Below, one piece after another: positions 8,462 through 17,040 of a stretch of DNA of 18,850 nt (the stretch's first letter is position 1; each line of letters begins with the position of its first letter). Source of the stretch: Spirochaetaceae bacterium (lineage in GTDB: Bacteria > Spirochaetota > Spirochaetia > SZUA-6 > Bin103). A program made the position numbers and the translations under genes. The notes beneath the pieces are model-generated. The model was not told the origin of the DNA. It saw only the letters and a program-made list of their open reading frames with translations, and made no database searches. The stretch spans positions 3,015-21,864 of the forward strand of contig JAPPKD010000310.1 of the NCBI GenBank assembly GCA_028820215.1, written 5' to 3'.

Positions 8462-10164
8462 AGGATGTCACGATCGACCTCGATCACATCCCGTTCAGCC
8501 GCTACGGCGCGTACGTCTCGGTCAACCGCGACCGGGAGAAAGGGCTGTTCGTCATCCACAACGTCGAGCGGCGCTTCGGCGAGGACGAGGCCTTCACGCT
8601 GCAGTTCACCCGTGGCGGCGGCAGCGTCGACTACACCTACGAGATGCGCCCCGACCGGATCACCGTAACGAGCGACGGGGGGAGTGCCACCATCCATGTC
8701 CGGGACGACCACACGCTGGCTTTCGAGTCGCACGGCCTGGACCTGGAATTCCGGGCGATTACCGGGCACGGCTACGGCACCGAGTACGGGCCGGACGACT
8801 TCTGCGTGATCTCCGTGAACCAGCGCACGACGTCGCGGTTCCACGTGTTCCGGGGCGCGGGCGAGCTCAGCGGGCCCGTGCGGCGGTACCAGAGCAACGA
8901 CAGCCTGGACTGGAAACGGGATCTGACGGTGCTGGCGGGAGGTGGGACGGCCACCGTCACGCTCACCATCATGAACGTGGAGCGGAAGCTCCAACATGCT
9001 CCGGTCGACATGGCGCGGGAGACCGCCGCCGTCAGGGAAGAGTGGGAGCGGTTCCTGGCCAGGATGCCGCCGGCGCCCGAGGGCCGCCACGACTTCGCGG
9101 TGACGACGTGGTACACGCTCTGGTCCTGCTTCGTGCGCGCGCGGGACGTCTACCGGTACGACGCGATGCTCATGTCCAAGAAGTTCATGAGCTCGGTGTG
9201 GACGTGGGACCACTGCTTCAACGCGCTGGCGATGATGAAGGTCAGCCGGCAGACGGCGCTCGAGCAGTTCCTGCTCCCGTTCGAGCTGCAGGCGGAGTCC
9301 GGGACCCTGTTCGACATGACCAATCCGAACCAGGAAGTGATCTGGGCCGTGACCAAGCCGCCCATCCACGGCTGGTGCTTCGGCCGCATGATGGACGTCT
9401 TCGACTTCGAGCCCGAGGTCCTGGAGAAGGTGCTCGGCCACCTGGCCGCGTGGACGAACTGGTGGATGGACTACCGCGACTCCGACGGCGACGGCATCCC
9501 CGAGTACCCGCAGGGGTGCGACAGCGGCTGGGACAACTCGACGCTGTTCGACGACGGCTTCTTCCTGGAGTCGCCCGACCTGGCGGCGTTCCTGGTCCTG
9601 CAGATGCACACCTGCGCGCGGATCGCCGAACGGCTCGGCAAAACGGAGGAGGCGCTCAGGTGGCGGCGCTCCGCGGAGGAGTTGCTGGAGCGGCTCTACG
9701 AGCACAGTTGGGTGGGCGGCCGGTTCGTGGCCATGCGGTCGGGGAGCCATTCGTACGATCCCGAGCCCACGTCGTTGCTGGCGCTGATGCCGATCGCGCT
9801 CGGCGAGCATCTGGACCCTGCGAAGATGGCGGTGCTGGCCGGCATCCTGGAGGAGCGGTTCCTGACCGAGCACGGTCCGGCCACGGAGGCGCCCGACAGC
9901 TCCCGCTACGAGAGCGACGGCTACTGGCGCGGGCCGATCTGGGCGCCGAGCACGTACCTGATCGTGGACGGACTCCGGCGCGGCGGCCGTGTCGAGCTGG
10001 CGGGGCGGATCGCCGCGTCGTTCTGCCGGATGGCCGAGCACAAGGCCATGGGCCAGTACGAGAACTTCGACGCGCTGACCGGGGTGGGGCTGCGCGCTCC
10101 CGGCTACACCTGGACGGCCAGCGTCTTCATGCTCCTGACGTGGGAGTACCTGCAAGGAGCGTGA
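8458..10164 (+). CDS. GH63-like (clan GH-G, MGH1-type) glycosidase
   Basis: 568 residues from ATG 8458, with AGGGAG at 8445–8450 and a four-base overlap with the previous gene. No signal peptide, so cytoplasmic. Residues ~1–190 are a beta-sandwich N-terminal domain. Residues ~210–568 form an (alpha/alpha)6 barrel with clan GH-G motifs: VWTWDHCFNALAM (Trp250–Asp251), SGWDNS (Asp359, equivalent to the general acid position), YWRGPIWAPSTYL (489–501) and YENFDALTG (Glu535, candidate base). These match GH63 enzymes, including bacterial mannosylglycerate hydrolases and YgjK-type glucosidases, and distantly GH37 trehalase. Both candidate catalytic residues are present, so it is likely an active alpha-glycosidase on an imported oligosaccharide. 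The sugar specificity cannot be told. Confidence 0.85.
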   Translation: MKDVTIDLDHIPFSRYGAYVSVNRDREKGLFVIHNVERRFGEDEAFTLQFTRGGGSVDYTYEMRPDRITVTSDGGSATIHVRDDHTLAFESHGLDLEFRAITGHGYGTEYGPDDFCVISVNQRTTSRFHVFRGAGELSGPVRRYQSNDSLDWKRDLTVLAGGGTATVTLTIMNVERKLQHAPVDMARETAAVREEWERFLARMPPAPEGRHDFAVTTWYTLWSCFVRARDVYRYDAMLMSKKFMSSVWTWDHCFNALAMMKVSRQTALEQFLLPFELQAESGTLFDMTNPNQEVIWAVTKPPIHGWCFGRMMDVFDFEPEVLEKVLGHLAAWTNWWMDYRDSDGDGIPEYPQGCDSGWDNSTLFDDGFFLESPDLAAFLVLQMHTCARIAERLGKTEEALRWRRSAEELLERLYEHSWVGGRFVAMRSGSHSYDPEPTSLLALMPIALGEHLDPAKMAVLAGILEERFLTEHGPATEAPDSSRYESDGYWRGPIWAPSTYLIVDGLRRGGRVELAGRIAASFCRMAEHKAMGQYENFDALTGVGLRAPGYTWTASVFMLLTWEYLQGA

Positions 10165-10171
10165 ACCCCAC

Positions 10172-13100
10172 GTGACGGTCAGGGCCGCGCGGCGCGTTCT
10201 CACGCTCGTGCTGCTGGCGGCGTGCCTGCCCGCCACCGCCGAATCGTATCTCGACTACCTGCGCCGGCACCGCGACTGGCCGGAGGTGCGGCTCGACCGG
10301 CCGATCGTCGTGCCGGGCACGGACTTCGCGGCGGCCGCCGGCTCGCCGCGTGCGGGGGAGATCGACGGAGTGGCGGCGCTGCAGACCCAGGAGCGGGGAT
10401 CGGTGAGCTGGGACGTCACCGTCCCGCGCTCCGGGCTCTACCGGATCCAGGTCACCTGCCACCCGCTGCCCGGCAGGCGCATGCCCGCCGTGCGGGAGAT
10501 TGCGATCGACGGCCGGGTGCCGTTCGAGGAGGCCCGGCGCTTGAGCTTCCCGCGCACCTGGGACGACAGCGGCGGAGTGCGGATCGACGTCCGCGGCAAC
10601 CAGATCCGGCCCCGGATCGAGGAGCGGCCGCGCTGGACCACGGCCTACCTGCGCGACCGCGACGGCGACCACGCCGAGCCGTTCTCGTTCTTCCTGCGCC
10701 GCGGGGTCAACACGGTCACTCTCACCGGGATCGCCGAGCCGATGGCAGTGGCGTCGCTGGCCGTGACGCAGCGCGAGCGACCGCCGTCCTACGCGGAGTA
10801 CCGCGACGCGGCATCCGCCTTCCCGGAGGCGTCCGGCTTTCTGCTCAAGATCCAGGGCGAGGACGCGGGGCCGCGCTCCTCGGCGACCCTCTTCCCCGTG
10901 CACGACAAGGGTGATCCGTCGATCGAGCCCTACCACCCGTACCAGGTGAGGATGAACTCGATCGGCGGCTACCGCTGGGCGAAGGCCGGGGACTGGATCG
11001 AGTGGACCTTCGCCGTGCCCGCGAGCGGACGCTACCGGATCGCGGTCAAGGCCAAGCAGGACATCAACCGCGGCGCCCGCTCCTGGCGGCGAATCTCCAT
11101 CGACGGGAAGGTCCCGTTTCGGGAAGCCGAAGCCGTGGCGTTCCCTTACTCCTCTTCCTACCGGGTGATGCCCCTGGGAGGGGAGGCGCCGTACCTGTTC
11201 CACCTGGAGGGAGGCGAGCACACGATCCGGATGGAGGCGGTGCTGGGAGAGTTCGCCGGCGCGGTCGCCGAGGTGGATGCGATCGTGGCCGACCTGCTGG
11301 CCTTCTACCGTGACGTGATCATGATCACCTCGTCCAATCCCGACCCGTTCCGGAGCTACCAGCTCATCGAGCGCATTCCAGAGGAGATCGGCGAGCTGCC
11401 CGCGCTCCGGGAGCGGCTGTTGTCCGCGGCCGGACGGGTCGAGGGTACGGCAGGCTCCGGCGGCATATCGGCGAGCGTGCAGGAGCTTGCCGTGCTGCTC
11501 GACCGGATGGCGCGGCGCCCGGAGGTCATCCCGTTCGTGCTGAGCGAATTGCAGAACGCCATCACGGCGCTCAGCGTGTGGGCGGCCCGCAACCGGGAGC
11601 AGCCGCTGCAGGTCGACTACCTGGTGGTCGCATCGACGGACCGGGAGTTTCCTGAAACGCGCGTCAGCCTGTTCGTGCGGTGGTTCAGGAAGCTGCAGGC
11701 GTTCGTGGCGTCGTTCTCGCCGAACTACCTGCAGGCGTTCCCGGTCGCTGGCGAGAGGGTCGCCGGAAGCGATGAGATCGCGGGTGGCGAGGTTGCGGAG
11801 GAATCCGGAGCTCCCGTCACCGTCTGGATGGGCACCGGCCGCGACCAGAGCCAGATCCTGCGGCAGATCATCGACGATCTGTTCACGCCCGCGACCGGCA
11901 TCCCGGTCGAGCTGGAGCTGGTGCGGAGCATCCAGTCCATCCTGATCCCGGCCAACCTGGCCGGCACGGCGCCGGATGCCGTCATCGGCCACGCGAACAT
12001 GGAGCTGGCCTTCCGCGGAATGCTCGCCGACCTGTCGGCGATGGACGGCTATGCGGCGGTGGCGGAACGCTTCGCTCCCGGCGCGCTGGCGCCGTTCAGC
12101 CACCGCGGCGGCGTCTACGCCCTCCCGGAGACCATGAGCTTCCCGGTGCTGTTCTACCGCACCGACATCCTCGACTCGCTCGGGATCGGGATACCGGCGA
12201 CCTGGGACGAGGTGCGCGCCCTGCTGCCGACGCTGCGCGCGCACCACCTGGACTTCGGGCTCGGCATGGACCCGGGCTCGCTGCTGATGATGGTGAACCA
12301 GCGCGGGGTCCCGGTGATGAAGGAGGACAGCATCGAGACCAACCTCGATTCGGAGACCGTGATCGCGACGGTCGACGAGTTCACGGACCTGTTCATCCGC
12401 TACGACGTGCCGTATGCCTACAATTTCTTCAACCGGTTCCGGTTCGGCGAGATGCCCCTGGCCATCCAGCCGTTCAGCTTCTACAACACGCTGGTCGTCT
12501 TCGCGCCGGAGCTCGCCGGCCGGTGGGGGATGGCGATGGTCCCCGGCACGCGGACGGCCGACGGGACCGTCAACCGCACCGTGACCGTCCTGCCGAGCAT
12601 CATCCCGGAGCCGGTCGCCGGGCCGGGCGCGGTGCAGAACACCTGGGACGTGTCGTCGCTGACGGCGGTCGGCATCACCGGATCGTCGATCGTGCGGGGC
12701 TCGTCGAACCTCCACGGCGCCTGGGAGTTCCTGAAGTGGTGGTCGGGGCGCGAGGCGCAGGTGCTGTACGGCACCGAGCTGGAGTCGCTGCTGGGGGAGG
12801 CGGCGCGCTACGCGCCGGCCAACCTGGAGGCGCTGGCGGAGATCCCGTGGAGCCCGGCCGAGCGGCGCGTGCTGTTCGAGCAGGCGGACTGGGTCGAGGG
12901 ACTGCCGCCGATCATCGGCAGCTACTACGTGTTCCGCAACCTGAACTGGATGATCCGCGCCATCGTCGTGGACGGGGACGGCGTGCGGGAATCGGTGCGG
13001 CGCTACGACGATGCGATCAACCGCGAGCTTCACCGCAAGCGCGCGGAGTTCGGGCTGGAGACCGACCGTGCCGCGCTCCCGCAGGAGTACCAGGACCGGT

Positions 13101-13207
13101 ACTGGGAGCGCTTCGTCCGCATCGACCGGCTGGAGGACGCCGACGTGCCGGATGTCGGCGACTTCGTCCCCGCGGAGATCGTGCGCGAGCTGGCGGCGGC
13201 GGAGTGA
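10172..13207 (+). CDS. Large multi-module extracellular solute-binding protein
   Basis: 1011 residues from GTG 10172; AAGGAG at 10154–10159 is a slightly distant ribosome site. The signal peptide contains LAAC (Cys18), so it may be a lipoprotein, although cleavage at ATA before ES is also possible. Ordinary family 1 binding proteins are about 400–550 residues, so this one is about twice as long. Residues ~60–200 and ~224–372 are two beta-sandwich, CBM6/35-like modules with parallel phrases: SGLYRIQVTC then IAIDGRVPF, and SGRYRIAVKAKQD then ISIDGKVPF. Residues ~390–545 are helical. Residues ~549–930 are the binding protein proper, opening with VTVWMGTGRDQ and containing LFYRTDILDSLGI, IPATWDE and WEFLKWWSG. 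It should feed the adjacent permeases with a large or branched carbohydrate. Its stop overlaps the next start. Confidence 0.87.
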   Translation: MTVRAARRVLTLVLLAACLPATAESYLDYLRRHRDWPEVRLDRPIVVPGTDFAAAAGSPRAGEIDGVAALQTQERGSVSWDVTVPRSGLYRIQVTCHPLPGRRMPAVREIAIDGRVPFEEARRLSFPRTWDDSGGVRIDVRGNQIRPRIEERPRWTTAYLRDRDGDHAEPFSFFLRRGVNTVTLTGIAEPMAVASLAVTQRERPPSYAEYRDAASAFPEASGFLLKIQGEDAGPRSSATLFPVHDKGDPSIEPYHPYQVRMNSIGGYRWAKAGDWIEWTFAVPASGRYRIAVKAKQDINRGARSWRRISIDGKVPFREAEAVAFPYSSSYRVMPLGGEAPYLFHLEGGEHTIRMEAVLGEFAGAVAEVDAIVADLLAFYRDVIMITSSNPDPFRSYQLIERIPEEIGELPALRERLLSAAGRVEGTAGSGGISASVQELAVLLDRMARRPEVIPFVLSELQNAITALSVWAARNREQPLQVDYLVVASTDREFPETRVSLFVRWFRKLQAFVASFSPNYLQAFPVAGERVAGSDEIAGGEVAEESGAPVTVWMGTGRDQSQILRQIIDDLFTPATGIPVELELVRSIQSILIPANLAGTAPDAVIGHANMELAFRGMLADLSAMDGYAAVAERFAPGALAPFSHRGGVYALPETMSFPVLFYRTDILDSLGIGIPATWDEVRALLPTLRAHHLDFGLGMDPGSLLMMVNQRGVPVMKEDSIETNLDSETVIATVDEFTDLFIRYDVPYAYNFFNRFRFGEMPLAIQPFSFYNTLVVFAPELAGRWGMAMVPGTRTADGTVNRTVTVLPSIIPEPVAGPGAVQNTWDVSSLTAVGITGSSIVRGSSNLHGAWEFLKWWSGREAQVLYGTELESLLGEAARYAPANLEALAEIPWSPAERRVLFEQADWVEGLPPIIGSYYVFRNLNWMIRAIVVDGDGVRESVRRYDDAINRELHRKRAEFGLETDRAALPQEYQDRYWERFVRIDRLEDADVPDVGDFVPAEIVRELAAAE

Positions 13208-14145
13208 AGGCGACGTCGGCCGTGCACGTTCCCGGCATGACCATGGGCGAGCGGCTGCGCGTCACGGGCGCGAAGCTCTGGCAGGCGCGCGTGTCCTACG
13301 CGATGCTGGCCCCGTTTCTCGTCGCCTTCACGGTGTTCGTGGTGGTGCCGGTGCTGTTCTCCTTCGTGCTGAGCTTCACGCAGTTCAACATGGTGCAGCG
13401 CCCGACCTGGGTGGGGTTCGAGAACTACCTGCGGATGTTCCTGGACGACAGGATCTTCCTGATTGCGCTGCAGAACACGCTGGTCTACGCGGCGATCACC
13501 GGCCCGGTCGGCTACCTGCTCTCCTTCCTGTTCGCGTGGCTGATCAACGAGATGCGCCACCGGCTCCGGATCGTGCTGACGCTGCTCTTCTACGCGCCGG
13601 CGATCGCCGGCAACGCCTTCATGATCTGGGTGCTGCTGTTCAGCCCGGACGCGCACGGCTACATCAACGGCACGCTGATCGCCCTGGGCATGATCACCCG
13701 GCCGGTCCAGTGGCTGATCGACCCCGACTACATGATGCCGATCGTGATCGGGGTCGTCCTCTGGATGAGCCTGGGCACCAGCTTCCTGGTCTTCATCGCC
13801 GGGCTCAAGGGCATCGACGAGTTCCTCTACGAGGCGGCGGCGATCGACGGCATCGACAACCGCTGGCAGGAGCTCTGGTACATCACCCTGCCGGCCATGC
13901 GCGGGTACCTGCTGTTCGGGGCCATCCTCGCGATCACGGAGTCGATGACCAACACGACCATCATCAGCGCGCTGACCGGCGACGAGCCCACCGACTGGGC
14001 CACCTGGACGATCGTCGCGCACTCGAACGACCACGCCCTGGTGCGCTTCGAGCTGGGCTACTCCTCGGCGATCATCTTCCTCCTGTTCCTGGCCATGGTG
14101 GTGGCGCAGAAGATCGTCCAACGGTTGTTGGCCAAGGTGGGGTGA
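13204..14145 (+). CDS. Sugar ABC transporter permease, MalF/UgpA-type (pair 2)
   Basis: 313 residues if GTG 13204 is used (GTGA overlap with the binding-protein gene). GTG 13222 and ATG 13237 are alternative starts, since the ribosome site here is weak. The first membrane helix lies near residues 33–57 (MLAPFLVAFTVFVVVPVLF). The EAA loop begins at residue 210 as EAAAIDGIDNRWQELWY and ends ITLP. It directly follows the 1011-residue binding protein, so these two and the next gene probably form one importer. It is clearly a paralogue of the permease at 5217 rather than a recent duplicate, because the sequences differ through most of their length. Confidence 0.9.
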   Translation: MKATSAVHVPGMTMGERLRVTGAKLWQARVSYAMLAPFLVAFTVFVVVPVLFSFVLSFTQFNMVQRPTWVGFENYLRMFLDDRIFLIALQNTLVYAAITGPVGYLLSFLFAWLINEMRHRLRIVLTLLFYAPAIAGNAFMIWVLLFSPDAHGYINGTLIALGMITRPVQWLIDPDYMMPIVIGVVLWMSLGTSFLVFIAGLKGIDEFLYEAAAIDGIDNRWQELWYITLPAMRGYLLFGAILAITESMTNTTIISALTGDEPTDWATWTIVAHSNDHALVRFELGYSSAIIFLLFLAMVVAQKIVQRLLAKVG

Positions 14146-14149
14146 GGGC

Positions 14150-15028
14150 GTGAGGCGGAACGTCGCGACCATCCTGCGCAACCGCAACCTGTCCCGCTCG
14201 CTGGCGGGCGACATCGTCATCCTGCTGTTCCTCTGCGGCGGGGGCATCTTCATGGCGCTGCCGCTGGTCTACGCCGTCGGCAACGCCTTCAAGCCGCTGG
14301 ACGAGCTGTTCCTGTTTCCGCCCCGCTTCGTCCCGCGCCGGGCGACCTTCCAGAACTTCACCGACCTGTTCCTGCTGATGGAGCAGTCCTGGATTCCGCT
14401 GTCCCGCTATTTCTTCAACTCCGTGTTCATCGTGACCTTCGCGCTGGCCGGCAACCTGGCGGTCTGCTCGATCGCCGCCTACGTGCTCTCCAAGCACGAC
14501 TTTCCCGGCAAGAAACTCATCAACGAGGTGATCATCCTCAGCCTCATGTTCTCGGGAGCGGTGACGATCATTCCGAACTACCTGACGCTGTCCTGGCTGG
14601 GGTTCATCGACAGCTACTGGGCGATCGTCGTGCCCGCGTGGGCGCAGACGCTGGGCCTCTACCTGATGAAGAAATTCATCGACTCCATGGTGCACGACTC
14701 GCTGATCCAGGCGGCGCGCATCGACGGGGCGGGCGAGCTGACGATCTTCGCGCGCGTCGTCATGCCGATCGTCAAGCCGGCATGGCTGACCCTGATCATC
14801 ATCAATTTCCAGGTGATGTGGCGGAACACCGGCGACATCTTCATCTACTCCGAGCAGTTGAAGCCGCTTCCGTACGCCCTGTCGCAGGTCGCAGGCGGCG
14901 GCATCGCCCGCGTGGGCGCCGCGTCGGTGGTGACCCTCTTCATCATGGCGGTGCCGATCGCGGTGTTCATCTTCAACCAGAGCAGGATCGTGGAGACCAT
15001 GGGCACCTCCGGCATGACGGGAGAATAG
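14150..15028 (+). CDS. Carbohydrate ABC transporter permease, MalG-type (pair 2)
   Basis: 292 residues from GTG 14150, four bases after the previous stop, with a G-rich ribosome site (AAGGTGGGG) at 14134–14142. The first helix is at ~22–44, and further helices are clear at ~82–105 and ~124–160. The EAA loop starts at residue 187 as QAARIDGAGELTIFARV and ends VMP. It completes the heterodimer with the gene at 13204. It probably marks the end of the tightly coupled part of the operon, since a 57-base gap with a candidate promoter follows. No terminator hairpin with a T-run is visible after it, so readthrough into the next pair is likely. Confidence 0.9.
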   Translation: MRRNVATILRNRNLSRSLAGDIVILLFLCGGGIFMALPLVYAVGNAFKPLDELFLFPPRFVPRRATFQNFTDLFLLMEQSWIPLSRYFFNSVFIVTFALAGNLAVCSIAAYVLSKHDFPGKKLINEVIILSLMFSGAVTIIPNYLTLSWLGFIDSYWAIVVPAWAQTLGLYLMKKFIDSMVHDSLIQAARIDGAGELTIFARVVMPIVKPAWLTLIIINFQVMWRNTGDIFIYSEQLKPLPYALSQVAGGGIARVGAASVVTLFIMAVPIAVFIFNQSRIVETMGTSGMTGE

Positions 15029-15050
15029 GCTCCAGCACGGCGGCGCCTCC

Positions 15051-15079
15051 TTGACAGGGGAAGGGCCACTCTCGATCAT
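15051..15079 (+). promoter_or_regulatory. Candidate sigma-70 promoter, possibly giving a leaderless mRNA
   Basis: A perfect TTGACA lies at 15051–15056. After exactly 17 bases comes GATCAT (15074–15079), which matches four of six -10 positions. The ATG at 15086 is seven bases after the -10 box, where transcription would normally begin, so the message would have little or no leader. No Shine-Dalgarno sequence at usable spacing precedes that ATG, which agrees with a leaderless start. Confidence 0.45.
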
Positions 15080-15085
15080 CCGGGG

Positions 15086-16054
15086 ATGGACAAGCCGTCC
15101 GGTGCGACGGCCCCCGGCGCAATCGACGTGGCCGTCAGACAGACGCTGCGCAGGCAGACCCGATCGCGCATCCTCCGCATGAAAGAGCTGTACCTGCTCT
15201 TTCTGATCCCGCTGGCCCTGCTGGCGATCTTCAAGTACGTCCCCATGGTCGGCGTCATGATCGCCTTCAAGGACTACAGCGCCCGCGCCGGCATCCTGGG
15301 CAGCTCCTGGAACGACTTCGAGCACTTCAAGTTCTTCTTTTCCACGCCGCAGTTCCCGGAGCTGCTGCTCAACACCTTCCGGATCAGCGTGCTCAAGTTC
15401 GCCTTCGGGTTCCCGGCGCCGATCGTCTTCGCGCTGGTCCTCAACGAGCTGACCAACCGCCGCTACAAGCGCGTCGTGCAGAGCATCTCCTACCTGCCGC
15501 ACTTCCTGTCGTGGGTGGTGCTGGGGGCGATCTTCAAGGTGCTGTTCTCGGTGGAGCGGGGCCCGATCAACGCGGTCATCCAGGCCGTGGGCGCCGAGCC
15601 CGTCTATTTCCTGGCCGAGCCCGACTGGTTCCTGTTCTCGGTGGTCCTCACCCACATCTGGAAGAGCATCGGCTGGGGCAGCATCATCTTCCTGGCGTCG
15701 ATCACCTCCATCGATCCCGGCCTGTACGACGCCGCTGACGTGGACGGCGCGAACCGCCTGCAGAAGGTCCTGCACGTGACCCTGCCGTCGATGGTCCCGG
15801 TGATCATCATCATGCTCATTCTCAGCGTCCAGAACCTCAACCAGGCGGGCTTCGATCAGATCTTCAACCTCTACAACCCGCTGGTGTTCAGCGTCGCCGA
15901 CATCTTCGAGACCTACGTGTACCGCGTCGGGCTGGTCGACCGGCAGTACGACTTCGGCGCCGCGGTGAACTTGTTCCAGAACCTGGTTGCGGTCATGTTC
16001 GTGCTGATCGCCAACACGCTGGCGCGGCGCTACAGCGAATACGCGCTGTGGTAG
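15086..16054 (+). CDS. LplB-family ABC transporter permease (pair 3)
   Basis: 322 residues from ATG 15086. A cytosolic tail of ~33 residues precedes KELYLLFLIPLALLAIFKYV and the conserved VPMVGVMIAFKDY, which is diagnostic of the LplB/YteP group. The EAA loop starts at residue 215 as DAADVDGANRLQKVLHV and ends TLP. The C-terminus carries YVYRVGLVDRQYDFG and ends RRYSEYALW, also typical of this group. ATG 15179 is a possible shorter start but has no ribosome site. LplB-type permeases pair with YtcP-type subunits and import oligosaccharides such as pectin- or xylan-derived chains in known members. The actual substrate here is not known. Confidence 0.92.
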   Translation: MDKPSGATAPGAIDVAVRQTLRRQTRSRILRMKELYLLFLIPLALLAIFKYVPMVGVMIAFKDYSARAGILGSSWNDFEHFKFFFSTPQFPELLLNTFRISVLKFAFGFPAPIVFALVLNELTNRRYKRVVQSISYLPHFLSWVVLGAIFKVLFSVERGPINAVIQAVGAEPVYFLAEPDWFLFSVVLTHIWKSIGWGSIIFLASITSIDPGLYDAADVDGANRLQKVLHVTLPSMVPVIIIMLILSVQNLNQAGFDQIFNLYNPLVFSVADIFETYVYRVGLVDRQYDFGAAVNLFQNLVAVMFVLIANTLARRYSEYALW

Positions 16055-16067
16055 AGGGGCCGGTTCC

Positions 16068-16958
16068 GTGACCATTCGCAGGAGCATCGGCAGCCATGCC
16101 TTCGACGGGCTCAACGTGCTGTTCATGGCCGCGTTCTGCATCTCGGTCCTGTACCCGTTCTGGAACCTGATCCTGGTGTCGCTGGAGGGCGTCGAGGAGG
16201 CCAAGGCGCTGCGCTTCAAGCTGACCAACCAACACTGGAATGCGTCGGCGTATGAGTATCTGCTGTTCGACTCGCTGGTGCTGCGATCCTACCGGAACAC
16301 GATTCTGCGCACGGTGGTGGGGACTGCCATGAGCGTGTTCGTCTGCTCGATGGCCGCCTACACCGTGTCCAAACGGGATCTCCCCGGCCGTGGCCTGCTG
16401 ATGGCGATCCTGATCATCACCCTGTTCTTCTCGGGCGGATTCATCCCCACGTTCCTGCTCATCAGGGGCCTGGGGCTGTACAACACCTTCTGGGTGCTGG
16501 TGCTCCCGGGCCTGGTGAATGCCTTCAACGTCATCATCATCCGCAACTTCTTCATGGCGATCGACCCGGGGGTCGAGGAGTCGGCGCTGATGGACGGCGC
16601 CACCTACCGGCGCATCCTGGTGTCGATCGTCATGCCGCTGAGCATGCCGGTGCTGGCGACGGTCACGCTGTGGACGGCCGTGAGCATCTGGAACGAGTGG
16701 TTCGAGGCGCTGATCTTCACGTCGGGCAACGACTGGATCGTGCTGCAGGAGTTCATCCGCCGCATGATGGAGGAGGTCTTCAACAAGCGGGAGCTCGCGG
16801 TTATCGACCGGTTCAACGACGAGTTCGGTCAGCAGATCCAGCGCGACAACGTACAGTCGGCGGTGATCATCATCACCATCGGGCCGATCGTGCTGCTCTA
16901 TCCGTTCCTGCAGCGCTACTTCGTGCGCGGCATCATGGTCGGTTCCCTGAAGGCGTAA
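16068..16958 (+). CDS. YtcP-family carbohydrate ABC transporter permease (pair 3)
   Basis: 296 residues from GTG 16068, with AGAGGGG at 16053–16059 and a 13-base gap to the LplB-type gene. It shows the YtcP pattern: an early VLYPFWNLILVSLEG helix, a central FFSGGFIPTFLLIRGLGLYN segment, and an EAA-type loop at residue 170 (EESALMDGATYRRILV). It ends FVRGIMVGSLKA, the usual YtcP/LplC C-terminus. It forms a heterodimer with the gene at 15086. The matching YtcQ-type binding protein is on the opposite strand immediately downstream, which is an unusual arrangement for this trio. Confidence 0.92.
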   Translation: MTIRRSIGSHAFDGLNVLFMAAFCISVLYPFWNLILVSLEGVEEAKALRFKLTNQHWNASAYEYLLFDSLVLRSYRNTILRTVVGTAMSVFVCSMAAYTVSKRDLPGRGLLMAILIITLFFSGGFIPTFLLIRGLGLYNTFWVLVLPGLVNAFNVIIIRNFFMAIDPGVEESALMDGATYRRILVSIVMPLSMPVLATVTLWTAVSIWNEWFEALIFTSGNDWIVLQEFIRRMMEEVFNKRELAVIDRFNDEFGQQIQRDNVQSAVIIITIGPIVLLYPFLQRYFVRGIMVGSLKA

Positions 16959-16968
16959 CCGGGCGCGA

Positions 16969-17001
16969 ATAAAAAAGGCAGGGCCCTTGCGAGCCCTGCC
17001 T
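16969..17001 (-). terminator. Rho-independent terminator of the - strand binding-protein gene
   Basis: A perfect 9-bp stem pairs AGGCAGGGC (16976–16984) with GCCCTGCCT (16993–17001) around an eight-base loop. Read on the - strand it is followed directly by a run of six T plus ATT (complement of 16969–16976). It sits 40 bases after the stop of the - strand gene. On the + strand the stem is followed by TGTAACG, with no U-tract, so it would stop + strand transcripts less well but may protect their 3' end. Confidence 0.88.
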
Positions 17002-17013
17002 GTAACGTGGCCC

Positions 17014-17029
17014 CGGAGCCGGTGCTCCG
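17014..17029. other. Second small hairpin in the convergent intergenic region
   Basis: CGGAGC (17014–17019) and GCTCCG (17024–17029) form a perfect 6-bp stem with a four-base loop, between the - strand stop codon and the terminator. Neither strand has a T-run after it, so it is not a classic terminator. It may be a processing or stability element in the 3' untranslated region, or a chance stem in high-GC sequence. Confidence 0.4.
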
Positions 17030-17040
17030 AAGCGCGAAGC

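Noticed and set aside
10127..13033. A 968-codon open frame on the - strand opposite the large binding protein
   Set aside because: It is rich in Arg, His, Pro and Gln with no domain or signal, as expected of an antisense shadow in high-GC coding DNA. The + strand protein has clear domains.
14072..16228. A 718-codon open frame on the - strand across three permeases
   Set aside because: It crosses gene boundaries of well-supported permeases and has a charged, low-complexity composition. It is an antisense shadow.
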